Origin: Microcebus murinus
Taxonomy: Eukaryota > Chordata > Mammalia > Primates > Cheirogaleidae
DNA length: 64,000 bases
Reading direction: 5' to 3'
Assembly: GCF_040939455.1 (NCBI RefSeq)
Contig: NC_134136.1
Span: forward strand, 74,538,001 to 74,602,000
Positions 11,024-22,133 of this stretch are shown one piece after another. Below the pieces are notes generated by a model. That model saw only the letters and a list, made by a program, of their open reading frames with translations. It did no database searches and was not told the origin of the DNA. The first letter of the stretch is position 1; each line of letters opens with the position of its first letter. A program made the position numbers and the translations under genes.

Positions 11024-11730
11024 AGGTCTCAGAAGGGGACTTCTGAGTCCTCATAACACCTATGTGCATCCTCAGGTAAGTGATCCTAACTACCAAGTAA
11101 AAATTGGACCACTATTTCACAATGGAGGTGAGAAAGAGTATGTCTGGAATACAGGAGATGTCTCTTAATATTTCCATGCCCTGTGATTAAGGTCAATGGG
11201 CAACTACAAAACCCAATCCTGGCAGGACTACTAATGGTCCAGACCCTTCAAGAATGAAGGTTTGGGTCACCCAACCAGGGAAACAACCATGGCCAACTGA
11301 GATGTATGCTGGAGGCAAAAGAGATAAAGAATAGATAGTGGAGGAAACAAGTTATAAATACCAGCTACTGCCACATTACCAGTTACAGACATGAGGACTG
11401 TAGTTGTCATGAGTATTTTTTCCTTATTTTGTTATGAATATATTTGCATATTTGTGTGTGTACGTATTTGTTATCTTCTCTCTCTTATCCCCTTATCATG
11501 TAACATAAGATGTACTGACATTATATCATAGTAATTAACTATTGTTGATTTTAAATTATAGTATTTAAATTATGGACTATGGAGAAGAGTAAATATTATT
11601 CCAGGAAATACCTCCTCTTGTGGTGAATTGGTAAGTACAGTTTTGGTTGCACAAAGAATAGCTGTATCATATTAGGTTGGTGATTAAGTATGGTTTAAGG
11701 AAATGTGTACGGTTGCCAATGTGATGGGTG
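11024..11730. other. Unassigned sequence
   Basis: About 700 AT-rich bases with no recognised repeat or gene. Bases 11400-11620 are especially T/A-rich. Confidence 0.4.
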
Positions 11731-12262
11731 GTGATTAATTAATTCTATGTGCTAACTTGACTGAGCTACGGGATGCCAAGATTTTTGGTCAATTACTATT
11801 CTGGGTGTTTCTGTTAAGGTCTTTCTTTCTGGATGAAGTTAATACTTAAATCGGTAGAGTGAGTAAAGCAGGTTGCCCTCCATAATGTGGGTGGGCCTCA
11901 AACAAACAGTTGAAGGCCTAAGAAGAACAAAAAGGCTGAACCTACCCTGAGTTAGAGAGAATTTTTCCTGTCTGACTGCCTTTGAACTGGGACATCTGAT
12001 TTTTCCTGGCTTGGTACTCAAACTAAAACATTGACTGGGTCTCAAGCCTGCTGGCCTTCAGACTGGAACTATACCATTGATTCTCCTGGTTCTCTGGCGT
12101 TTGTGCTTGGCTGCCACTGTACCATCAGCTCTCCTGGGTCTCTAGCTTACTGACTCACCCTGTAGATCTTGGAACGTTCTCGCCTTCATAATCATGGCAT
12201 CCAATTCCTTATAAAATCTTATAATACCCTCATAATATATATCTTATAAGAAATTGGTTTTC
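11731..12262 (+). repeat. MaLR/MLT1-like LTR
   Basis: Ordered matches to a common mammalian LTR pattern: 'attctatgtgctaacttgac', 'ttggtcaattactattctgg', 'atcggtagagtgagtaaagc', 'aatgtgggtgggcctc', 'agttgaaggcctaagaag', 'ccaattccttataaaat'. The family label is from memory and should be checked. The terminal part is degraded. Confidence 0.6.
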
Positions 12263-12462
12263 ATAATTACTATATATGGAACACATATATGAATGAATAT
12301 ATATATGTACACATATATAATAACACATACATACATATATACTCTTACCACTTTATCCATTCACATAAAACTTAAAACAAAAAGATAAACAAAAAAAAAG
12401 TAAATTGTCCAAATGAGAGCAAGGTTTGTGCATCATATGAACCCCTACTGATATGATGATAT
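12263..12462. other. AT-rich flank
   Basis: Contains short TATA/CATA runs (12290-12345). No gene seen. Confidence 0.5.
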
Positions 12463-13104
12463 GATCAAGGATACACAGGAATTGTCAAAGGGGCTGGGCA
12501 TGGTGGCTCACGCTTGTAATCCTAGCACTCTGGGAGGCCATGGTGGGCAGATTGCTCAAGGTCAAGAGTTCGAAACCAGCTTGAGCAAGAGCGAGACCCT
12601 GTGTCTACTATAAATAGAAACAAATTAATTGGCCAAATAATATATATAGAAAAAATTGGCCGGGCATGGTGGCGCATGCCTGTAGTCCCAGCTACTCGGG
12701 AGGCTGAGGCAGTAGGATCACTTGAGCCCAGGAGATTGAGGTTGCTGTGAGCTAGGCTGACGCCACGGCACTCACTCTAGCCTGGGCAACAAAGTGAGAC
12801 TCTCTCAAAAAAAAATAAATAAATAAAAAGAAATTGTCAAAGACATTAAAGTTCCATTCTGTGTTTAGCTATAAAAAAAAAAAAGACATTAAAGGCATTT
12901 AGTAGCATCTAAGCCTCTCACTCCATGAAAGAGTTAAAGGAGCTTGGGGTTCAGCAGAGAAAGGCAGGAGGATATTTGAGCTGCCTTAAAAAAGAAGACT
13001 TGAATATTGTGAGGAAATCATATCAGTGTAAACTTTTCAGGATTTTTTAAGGCAAGAAGTATATTTGGGTTATATAGAGATTAAAGACTAAGAGGTACAA
13101 GAGA
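12463..13104. repeat. Inverted repeat, arm 1 (contains an Alu)
   Basis: Minus the Alu at 12491-12831, this arm is the reverse complement of 14569-14783 over landmarks 'atacacaggaatt', 'agcttggggttcagcag', 'agaaaggcaggagg', 'tttgagctgcctt', 'gaatattgtgagg', 'gactaagaggtacaagag'. Arm 2 lacks about 75 bases present here. The right half also resembles duplicon block E. Confidence 0.8.
12491..12831 (+). mobile_element. Lemur-type dimeric Alu
   Basis: Full dimeric Alu with left monomer, A-rich linker, right monomer and A tail. The right-arm form 'gctgtgagctaggctgacgcc' followed by 'cactcactctagcc' is the strepsirrhine type. An 11-bp target-site duplication 'aattgtcaaag' flanks it at 12480-12490 and 12832-12842. 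Confidence 0.95.
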
Positions 13105-13179
13105 AAGAGTATCATGTTCCTATCCCAAATCTTGTTTCCAGTTATGGTCAGTACTTTTGTGGAGAAAAAACAATAAATA

Positions 13180-13810
13180 CACCAAAACCCTACATGAAAG
13201 ACTTTTCCCAAGGACACTCAGATTCTGCATCAGGTCTCTCAAGCTGCTTCAGAGAATACTTGGAAGTAGCCGATCACTGAAGGTTGGGTACCAAGGCTCA
13301 AGCGAATGCAACTCTGTGACTGAAACTCCACCAACCACTGCCAATGCCACCACAAATGCTGTCCATGTTGCACATTACACTACTCAGAAAGGCGCCATTC
13401 ATATGTCCTTCTATGTGAATGATGCCTTCCTGAGTGGGGCACTGCCCACAGTATGGCTGAAGGTGGTGGGCCTGATCTTTATAACAGTGATATAAATCCA
13501 TGAAAAACCTACATATGAGACTAATCCCAAGGAACCCTATACCCTATGTTTTTCCCCATAGAAGGCTTTTAAAAGGGTTCTATGGGTTGAACCAATACTG
13601 AGTTATGTGAATTAGGAAATAACACCTGTGTACAGGTAATCATGTTCCATCTCCCAGGGCTAGTACTGAGGTCGTACCTGTTGTGCATTATTTCACTCTA
13701 AGAGGTGCCAATCATATTTCTAGCCACATAGATGACACTTCCTGAAGTGGAACACTACACACAGCATGGCTAAAGGCAGAGATCCTCCCCACATGTCTAC
13801 CCCTCCACAA
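13180..13810. repeat. Duplicon block G, two tandem copies (2a and 2b)
   Basis: Copy 2a spans about 13200-13490 and copy 2b about 13500-13810, offset by about 310 bases. Each has the 'gcacattacactactcagaaagg...cattcatatg...gatgcc/cact tcctga...gtgg...cactgcccacagtatggctgaagg' layout of block G. The 112-codon frame at 13157-13495 lies in 2a and is not open in any other copy, so I do not call it a gene. Confidence 0.65.
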
Positions 13811-14379
13811 TGCCATTTGAACCAACTAGCCAACCCTCTCAGTCCATGACTGCTCAGCAGACAATGCTGTAAAAATCTTTTTGAAAACCCACCCATCTTC
13901 CCTATCTATTTTCTTCCCTCTTTCTTTCCCTTAGTGCTTCTTACTTCACTTGCTGCATATGTAATAATACTGATTTCAGGACTTTGAATATGTGTTATTC
14001 CTTTTGCCCCTTCCTTTCAGACTTAGAATGTATATTTGCATTATTCTATTGATTTTCAATTTAATATAGTTGGCACATGAAAACCTACATTATATGCTTC
14101 AAAAGTAGGTAGAGAAAATCTTTCAAGTCCTTATCATATCTAATAATAGATATTGAAGGCCAGAGAGAACTCAGTTGGAAGAGTTCTTGAGAGAATTATC
14201 TTCTGCCTAACTTGAATCTTTCTTATAGCATCATGTGTGCCTTGGTTTGACATCCTTTGGTCAGAAATGGAGGCCTACAGCAGAAGTAGTAACCATAACA
14301 GCCACGTACTTACAAATCAACATTTAAAGAAATATTGTAGTACGTACAAACATATGCAATAGATGCAAATCAACATGCA
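13811..14379. repeat. Duplicon block H, copy 2, and unassigned flank
   Basis: Bases 13920-14060 ('cacttgctgcatatgtaata...tttcaggactttga...attgattttcaa') parallel 33815-33930 and 39245-39375. The rest, to 14379, is unassigned. Confidence 0.5.
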
Positions 14380-14568
14380 TACAAGGAAACAAAACAAATA
14401 ATACACACAAAACAATACATTACAAACCTAAAGACAAAAACCATATGATGTCATGCATGCAGAATTTAAAGAAGCTGACCCCATGGAAGTAGAAAGTATA
14501 ATAGTGATTACCAGAGGATAGGAAGGAAAGGGGAATAGGAAAATGGGGAGAGATTGGTTAACAGGTAC

Positions 14569-14783
14569 CTCTTGTACCTCTTAGTCTTTAATCTCTATAT
14601 AAACCAATTATACTTCTTGCCTTAAAAAAAAAAAAAACCCTGAAAAGTTTACTCTAATCTGCTTTCCTCACAATATTCAAGCCTCCTTTTTTTAAGGCAG
14701 CTCAAATACCCTCCTGCCTTTCTCTGCTGAACCCCAAGCTATCAGATGCCTTTCAAAATTCCTGTGTATCCTTTATGATATTG
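14569..14783. repeat. Inverted repeat, arm 2
   Basis: Reverse complement of parts of 12463-13104. It sits inside an ancient L1 3' UTR, so this arm is the inserted copy. At its left junction the 9-mer 'gtacctctt' is tandemly duplicated (14565-14573 and 14574-14582). Confidence 0.8.
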
Positions 14784-14978
14784 TCTAACTGTAACAGGAT
14801 TATAGTTACATGGGAGGAATAATTTCTGATGTGCTATTGTGCAGATGTGTGATTATAGTCAACAATATTATATGGTATATTTCAAAAGAGCTAGAATTGA
14901 GAATTTTAAATATTCTCACCACAAAGAAACAAATGTTTGAGATGAAAGGAATGCTAAATACCTTGATTTAATCATTAC

Positions 14979-15011
<33 letters not shown>
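14979..15011. repeat. (TA)n microsatellite
   Basis: About 16 uninterrupted TA units within the ancient L1 3' end. Confidence 0.9.
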
Positions 15012-15013
<2 letters not shown>

Positions 15014-15139
15014 AAACATCTCACTGTATTCCATAAGTATGTACAATTATTATATTTCAATCAAAAAAAGGAGAAAAACTTTTGTAGAAAATGAAAATAC
15101 TACTGAAAATTCTAAATAACAAGCATTAAAAATACTAAT

Positions 15140-16287
15140 CAGAACCCCCTAAACTCCTGCTCCCAGAGAAGGAGACATAGATCTTGGTCTCCTACACGCG
15201 AGTTGATCTCCCCACTATAAGGACAGCATCGAGAATCTGCAGAGGTACAGCATGGGACACTCTCGAAAAAGGAAAAACAAGGTGATTGGGAGATAAGATC
15301 GTGCTCTCTGGAGAGTACAAAACAAATAATAGGGTGGGTGGGAGGGCACAGGCCCCGCTGGGCCAGGGGGTGAAGTGGGATCAGACCCACAGGAGAACTC
15401 CTTGCTTTCCCACTGACCTCCACACCCACCCAGCCAGGGACCTGTCTGAAACTGGTGCAAAATTGCGGCAGGACAAGAGGTTGATGGAGAGTGCCTTCAT
15501 TGGTGCAAAGTACTGTGAACTCCCCTGAGCCCTGTGCTAGGACGGCTCCAAGATGGGAGGAAACTTAACTGAGCTTATGGGGGAGGCTGTTAGATGTCTT
15601 GACTCTGGTAACCAGCAGTGCCAGCTCTACAGAGCTATTCATTAAGTCTGGGACTCTAAGCTGTAACTGTCTCAGGCGAATAAGACTGCACAGTGCAGGT
15701 CAATAAGAGCAAGGGCTATGGCTGAACAGGCGGTCATGCAGGTGGCATAGAAAAGGCTACTGGGCATCCTAACTCATATGGTGCGTGGTCAAGCCCCCCT
15801 TCCGAGAACTCTCTTGGCAAATTCCACCCCTACACAATCTGTGATTGGCTCGCCAGGCCTGGCTCTATCAATGAACTGCTGAAAGAACTAGTGCCAACAG
15901 GAGCCACAGCCACTGGGGCACCGGGGTGAAGGGCAGACTGGGGAGCTACTTCCTCCCCCTAGACCACATCTCTCCTGCCAAAAGTGGTAGGCTCCATCCG
16001 TGGAGGCGGACCGAGACAAGAAATCCCACTCTCCCCAAGATCCAGGGAGAATCCCCTAGGCCTGTGTGGAGTGAAAGCAAGCAGTATAATAGAGTTGGCT
16101 TCCCAGAGCAGCTTAGGTCACCCAGTTGAAAAAAATGGGACTGGATCTCCTCCCCAGCCAGGGGATGGCTCCACAAGCAACCCCACCCATCAGAGGAACC
16201 TTCTAAGTGTGGTGGAATAGCTCACCCAAGTGGCTGATGAGGAAACTACAAAAGAGAGGATGCCAGAAAACCATCAATTGATCCAGA
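15140..16287 (+). promoter_or_regulatory. L1-C 5' UTR (distinct type)
   Basis: About 1.15 kb starting 'cagaaccccctaaactcctg'. I see no alignable similarity to the 5' UTR of L1-B and L1-E although the downstream ORFs are collinear. It is less CpG-rich. It probably carried a different promoter for an older L1 lineage. Confidence 0.75.
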
Positions 16288-17283
16288 TTGGGAGAACCCA
16301 GCAAAAATTCTGGAATTTCAAAAAATCAAACCGAAAACACTTCCCCTAGGAGATACACCAACTCTCAAGAAATGGTGACTGAACAAACCCCAAACACTAA
16401 AATGACAGAAGAATTCCAAAATTGGATTGTAAGAAAGATCAATGATATGCAAGAAAAAATGGATAACCAACACAAGGAAACTACAAAGAAAATACAGGAA
16501 TTGGAGCAAAGAATCACTAAGGAAATCGAGATCTTGAAGAAGAATCAATCCAATATCCTGGAAAAGAAAAATCTATTCAGCAACACACAAAACACAGTGG
16601 AAAGCCTCAAAAATAGGGTGGACCAAAAAGAAGAAAAAATCTCAGAGATTGAAGACAAGGCATTCAAAGCAAATAAGTTAAGCACAGAGTTGGAGCAGAT
16701 AAATAACAGACATGAGCAAAGCTTACAAGAATTGTGGGATTATACAAAGAAAAATAACCTGGGGGTCCACTGGATTCCAGAGAAGGAGGAAGAAAAAAGG
16801 CAAGGATTGGATAAGCTATTTCAAGAAATAATTGAGGAAAACTTCCCAGATCTAACCAGTAACCTAGAATTAGAAATACAAAAGGCCCAAAGGACACCTA
16901 GAAGATACATTGCAAACAGGAAAACATCACGGCATGTAGTCATCAGACTGACCAAAATATCAACAATACAGACCCTCCTACTACCTGTAAGGCGAAAGAT
17001 GCAAGTTACATACAAAGGAAAACCAATCCAAACAACACCAGATTTCTCAACTGAAATAATACAAGCAAGGAGAGACTGGGGCCCGGTTCTCACTCTTTTG
17101 AAACAAAATAACGTCCAGCCTAGAATCTTGTACCTTGCAAAATTAAGCTTTATTTATGAAGGAGAAATTAAAACATTCTCAGATAAGCAAAGCCTCAGGG
17201 AATTCACCAAACAAGACAAGCCCTACAAGAACTACTCAAAACAGTGTTATGCCCAGAACAGCATAATAAAAATGCACCAATAA
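16288..17283 (+). pseudogene. ORF1: L1-C ORF1, 331-codon open frame lacking ATG
   Basis: The ORF1 frame is unbroken for 331 codons, close to the 330 codons in L1-E. The codon aligned with the L1-E start is TTG (16288-16290) instead of ATG, and an in-frame TGA lies just upstream, so normal initiation is lost. Coiled-coil heptads span roughly residues 50-150, then the RRM-like core and the C-terminal domain with ARRDWGPVL and FIYEGEIKTFSDKQ. The last ~22 residues read in a shifted frame relative to L1-E. The product would have bound L1 RNA. Openness here looks like chance survival, because ORF2 is badly decayed. Confidence 0.88.
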
Positions 17284-17342
17284 AAAAAAAAAAAAAACAA
17301 AAACAAAAAAAAAAAACTAAAGATTAAAAGCCAGATATTACA

Positions 17343-20300
17343 ATGGCTCAAGAAAGACATCAAAGCATCAACATCCAACCCACCATAATGAACAGTAATC
17401 TGCCTCATCTATCAGTTCTTTCAATAAATGTGAATGCCTTAAACTCCACAATTGAGAGACATAGGCTGGCTGAATGGATAAGAAAATACAGGCCAAGTAT
17501 CTGCTGTCTTCAGGAGACACATTTAACTTGAAAGGATGCATATAGACTAAAAGTAAAGGGATGGAGATCAATATTCCAGGCAAGCGGAAGCCTAAAGAAG
17601 GTTGGTGTGTCAGTTCTAATCTCAGATGATTTAGTTTTTAAACCAACAAAAGTGGTGAAAGACAAATATGGTCATTATATAATGGTGAAGGGCACAGTTC
17701 AACATGAAGAGATGGCAATCTTAAATATATGTGCACCCAACTTAGAAGCATACAGATTCATAAAGCAAACCTTACTGAATCTAAGCATATTGATTAACAG
17801 CAAGTCCATAAACACCGGAGATTTCAACACCTCACTGACTGCACAGGACAGATCGTCCAAACAGAAAATTAATATAGAAATAATAGACTTAAACAAAACT
17901 CTAGAACAATTGGGTCTGACTGACATTCACACGACATTCTACCCCAAATCCACAGATTATACATTCTTCTCATCAGCTCACATGACATTCTCTAAGATTG
18001 ACCATACCCTAGGACAGAAAGTAAGTCTCAAGAAATATAAAAATATACAAATCATACCATGTATCTTCTCAGAGCACAGTGGAATAAAAGTAGAAATCAA
18101 CCCTAACAGAAACTCACATTTCTACACAAAACCGTGGAAATTCAACAACCTCCTACTAAATGATTACTTCATAAATGAAGAAATCAAGATGGAAATTAAA
18201 AAAAATCTTTGAACAAAATGACAATGGAGAGACAAGTTATCAAATCCTCTGGGACACAGCTAAAGCAGTACTGAGAGGAAAGTTTATTTCCATAAATGCC
18301 TATAACCATAATTCAAAAAGATCACAAATAGGCAATCTAATGAAATGACTCAAAAAGCTGGAAAAAAAAGAACAGACCAACCCCAAACCCAACAGAAGAA
18401 GTGAAATTAACAAGGTTAAATCAGAACTAAATGAAATTGACAATAGGGAAGCTATACAGGAGATCAATAAAACAAAAAGTTGGTTCTTTGAAAAAATAAA
18501 AAAAAAATAGACATGCCATTGGCTAGGCTAATGAAAAGCAGAAAAGAGAAATTTCAAATTAGCTCTATCAGAAACAAAAAAAGGAGATATCACAACTGAC
18601 TCCAAGGAGATAAAAGATATAATTTACGAATACTACAAAAACCTTTATACACACAAACTAGAAAATCTGGAGGAAATGGACAAATTTCTAGAAACACACA
18701 GCCTCCCTAGGCTCAACCAGGAATAAATAGAATTCCTAAACAGAAAAACATCAAGAGCTGAAATAGAAACAGCAATTAAAAATCTCGCTAATAAGAAAAG
18801 TCCCAGTACAGATGGTTTCCCACCCAAATTTCACCACACTTACAAAGAAGAATTGGTGCCTATCTTGCAGAAATGACTCTAAAATATTGAGAAGAATGTA
18901 AAGTTCACTGACACCTTTTATGATTACGCTAATACCAAAACCAGGAAAAGATGCAACAAAAAAAGAAAACTACCGACCAATATCCCTTATGAATATAGAT
19001 GCAAAAATTTTCAACAAAATCATAGCTAAGCGAATCCAGACACTTATCAGAAATATAATCCATCACAACCAAGTGGGCTTCATCCCATGGATGCAGGGAT
19101 GAATAAACATATGCAAATCAACAAATGTAATTCACCACATAAACAGTAGCAAAAACAAAGACCACATGATTCTTTCAATAGATGGAGAAAAAGGTTTTAC
19201 AAATTTCTGCACCATTTCATGATATGAACACTTAATAAAATAGGTATAGAAGGGACATTACTAAAAATGATACAGGCCATATATGACAGACCCTTAACCA
19301 ACATCATACTGAAATGGGAAAAATTGAAAGCATTCCCACTTAGAACTATAACAAGGCAAGGTTGCCAACTATCGCCACTTCTATATTTATCATAGTGCTG
19401 GAAGTCCTGGCTACAGCAATGATACAGGAAATTAGAATTAAAGGTGTCTAAATAGGAGCAGAAGAGATCAAACTTTCACTGTTTCCTCATGCTATGATAT
19501 TATACTTAGAAAACGCCAAAGATTCAACCAAGAAACTCCTAGAACTGATAAATGAGTTTAGTAAAGTCTCAGGATACAAAATCAATACACAGAAATCAGA
19601 GGAATTCATATATTCCAACAACAATCAAACTGAGAATCCAATTAAAGGCTCAGTTCCCTCCACGATAGCAACAAAGAAAATAAAGTATCTAGGAATATAC
19701 TTAACCAGGGACATAAAAGACCTCTACAGGGAGAACTATGAAATACTGAGGAAGGGAATAGCAGAGGATGTAAACAGATGGAAATCTATACCATGCTTGT
19801 GGGCTGGCAAAGAAAACATCTTTAAAATATCTATACTACCCAAACTGATCTACAGATTGAATGCAACACCTATTGAAATCCTATCATCATTCTTCACAGA
19901 TATAGTAAAAAATAATTTTATGCTTCATTTGGAACCAGAGAAGACCCTGCATATCAAAAGCAATTCTAGGCAATAAAACGAAATGGGAGTTATTAATATG
20001 CCAGTATCAAACTATACTACAAAGCTGTGGTAATTAAATCCATCTGGTATTGGCACAAAAATGGGAATATTAACCAGTGGAACAGATCTGAGAACCCTGA
20101 TATAAAAGCGTCCTCATATAGCCATCTAAACTTTGACAAAGCAGACAAAAACATACACTGGGGAAAAAATCTCTTTTCAATAAATTGTACTGGGAAAACT
20201 GTATGTCCACTTGTGGAAGGCTGGAGCAGGATCTATGCCTTTCATATCTCACAAAAATCAACTCACACTGGATAGTTTCATACCTTAAACCTAAGGTTTA

Positions 20301-21219
20301 AGGTATGACACTATTAGAATTCTATAGGAAAATGTTGGAATCACTCTCCTAGTCATTGGCCTAACAAAAGAATTTATGAAGAAGACCCCAAAAGTAATCA
20401 CAGCAGCAACAGAAATAAATAAATGGAACATGATAAACTAAAAATCTTCTGCACAGCCAAAGAAATAGTCATGAAAATAAACAGACAATCTACAGAATGG
20501 GAGAAAAATTTTGCATCATACACATCTCATAAGGGGCTGATAACTAGAATCTACTTAGAACTCACAAAAATCAGTAAGACAAAATCAAACAACCCTATCA
20601 GAAAGTTTGCAAAGTACTTGAACAGAAACTTTTCTAAGGAAGACAGAAGAATGGCCAACACACATATGTAAAAATTCTCAACATCTCTAATCATTAGGGA
20701 AATGCAAATCAAAACCACAATGAGATATCACTTAACTCCAGTGAGAATAGCCTTTATCAAAATGTCCCCGAACAATACTGCTGGCGTGGATGGGGAGAGA
20801 TAGGAACACTCCTACACTGCTGGTGGGACTGCAAACTAGTTCAACCTCTGTGGAAAGCAATATGGAGAGACCTTAAGTGATACAAGTGGATCTACCATTT
20901 GATCCAGCAATCCCATTACAGGTCATCTACCCAAAGACCCAATGGCACTCTACAAAAAAGACACCTGCACTCTAATGTTTATAGCAGCACAATTCATAAT
21001 TGTAAAGCTGTGGAAACAACCCAAATTCCCATCAATCCAAGGGTGGATTAATAACATATATTATATGCATACCATGGAGTTCTATTTTCCCTAAGAAACA
21101 ATGGTGAAATATCACACCTTGTATATTCCTGGTTAGGGCTGGAACCCATACTACTAAGTGAAGTATCCGAAGAATGGAAAAACAAACACCACATATACTC
21201 ACCAGCAAACTGGTATTAG
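17343..21219 (+). pseudogene. ORF2: L1-C ORF2, heavily decayed
   Basis: It starts with an intact ATG at 17343, and a TGA stops it at 17529-17531. Many more stops and indels follow, with open pieces at 17607-18212, 18920-19102, 19494-19976, 20027-20275 and 20423-20671. The endonuclease landmarks (INVNALN, CLQETHL, GDFNTSL) are visible. The reverse transcriptase active site is damaged: the FADD position near 19480 reads F-P-H-A. The terminal codon is TAG at 21217-21219. An unusual perfect hairpin occurs at 20278-20308. Confidence 0.93.
20278..20308. repeat. Perfect hairpin palindrome inside L1-C ORF2
   Basis: Arms 'tcataccttaaacc' (20278-20291) and its exact reverse complement (20295-20308) are separated by TAA. 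L1-B and L1-E lack this structure at the homologous site. With one mismatch the pairing extends outward by about six more bases. Confidence 0.9.
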
Positions 21220-21446
21220 CTGAGAAGCACCTAATTGGTCACATAAGAACTACAGTAATTGTGTATTGGGCAGGTGGAGTGGGGAGGGGTATGTGTATAT
21301 ACATACATAATGAGTGAGATGTGCACTGTCTGGGGGATGGTCACACTGGAAGGTCAGACATGTGGGGTGAGGGGGAACAGGGCATTATTTGAAACCTTAA
21401 AATTTGTAACTCTATTATATGCTGTAATACTAAGAAAAATACTAAT

Positions 21447-22040
21447 AAAGCAGGAGTACAAATAATATACAAAATATAACAAATGCAAATATACAAAACC
21501 CTGTAGGAAATAGAGACCAAAATTTAAAAAAGCAAAGAAGGAAAATAATAACAACAGAAATATAAAAAACAAAACCAAGTTCATAAAAATAAAACAATTA
21601 ATTCCATAAGTAGAAAATCAAAAAGGAACAAACATACAAAAACAGAGCATATCTTCAAATACATGAATATAACTCCCCCCAGACACAAACTAAATAATGA
21701 CTTCACACCTCAATAATTCCAACAGTACCTGAGAACAAACTTCAAAGGAGTCCTTGTTCCAACCTAGCACATATCAAGGATAGATGACACTCACTGCATT
21801 GGGAGACGCTAAGTGCAGGAAGGAGAGACGTGGACCCTGAGAAATAAACAAATGTGGGACCCTTGTAAAATGGTAGAAGACAAAGTAGAACAGTTTCCCT
21901 CTTCTTCACTACAGCATATATTTCTGTATAGCTTTGAATGAGGTGAAGTATGTGGCCATTTAGAGATAGATAACAGAATCTACAAACACCATGATGTGGT
22001 TTAAGATAATTTGCCCAGTCACTAAAGGACTGCACTATAT
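21447..22040. repeat. Duplicon block D, copy 2, with A-rich lead-in
   Basis: Bases 21447-21700 are A-rich on the plus strand. Bases 21700-22040 parallel the blocks at 10230-10520 and 32340-32640 ('atgacactcactgca', 'gtggtttaagataatttgcccag'). Confidence 0.5.
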
Positions 22041-22133
22041 GTGGCCAGCCCTACTAGAGATCAATCCTAAGAAACACCAGAATTTAGACAATAATCCAGT
22101 CCCAGCACCTCCGGTCCTCAAAAAAACACCCAG

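Larger units (their letters stand above)
14380..15060 (+). repeat. Ancient L1 3' end, interrupted by inverted-repeat arm 2
   Basis: Bases ~14480-14568 ('agtgattaccagagg...gaatagg...gggagagattggt') and ~14797-15060 ('catgggaggaataa', 'tgtgattatagtcaacaatatt', 'attctcaccacaaag', 'cacacc/ctgtattccataagtatg') match the 3' UTR of mammalian L1M-type elements. The interruption is the inverted segment 14569-14783. Confidence 0.65.
15140..21434 (+). mobile_element. L1-C: older full-length LINE-1
   Basis: Perfect 12-bp target-site duplications 'aaaaatactaat' at 15128-15139 and 21435-21446 bound a 6.3-kb element with 5' UTR, ORF1, ORF2 and 3' UTR. It is clearly older than L1-B and L1-E: ORF2 is riddled with stops and indels and the 3' UTR is diverged. 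Its 5' UTR is not homologous to that of L1-B and L1-E. Confidence 0.95.

Noticed and set aside
13157..13495. 112-codon frame with some protein-like composition
   Set aside because: Lies in duplicon block G; the frame is not kept in any of the other G copies.
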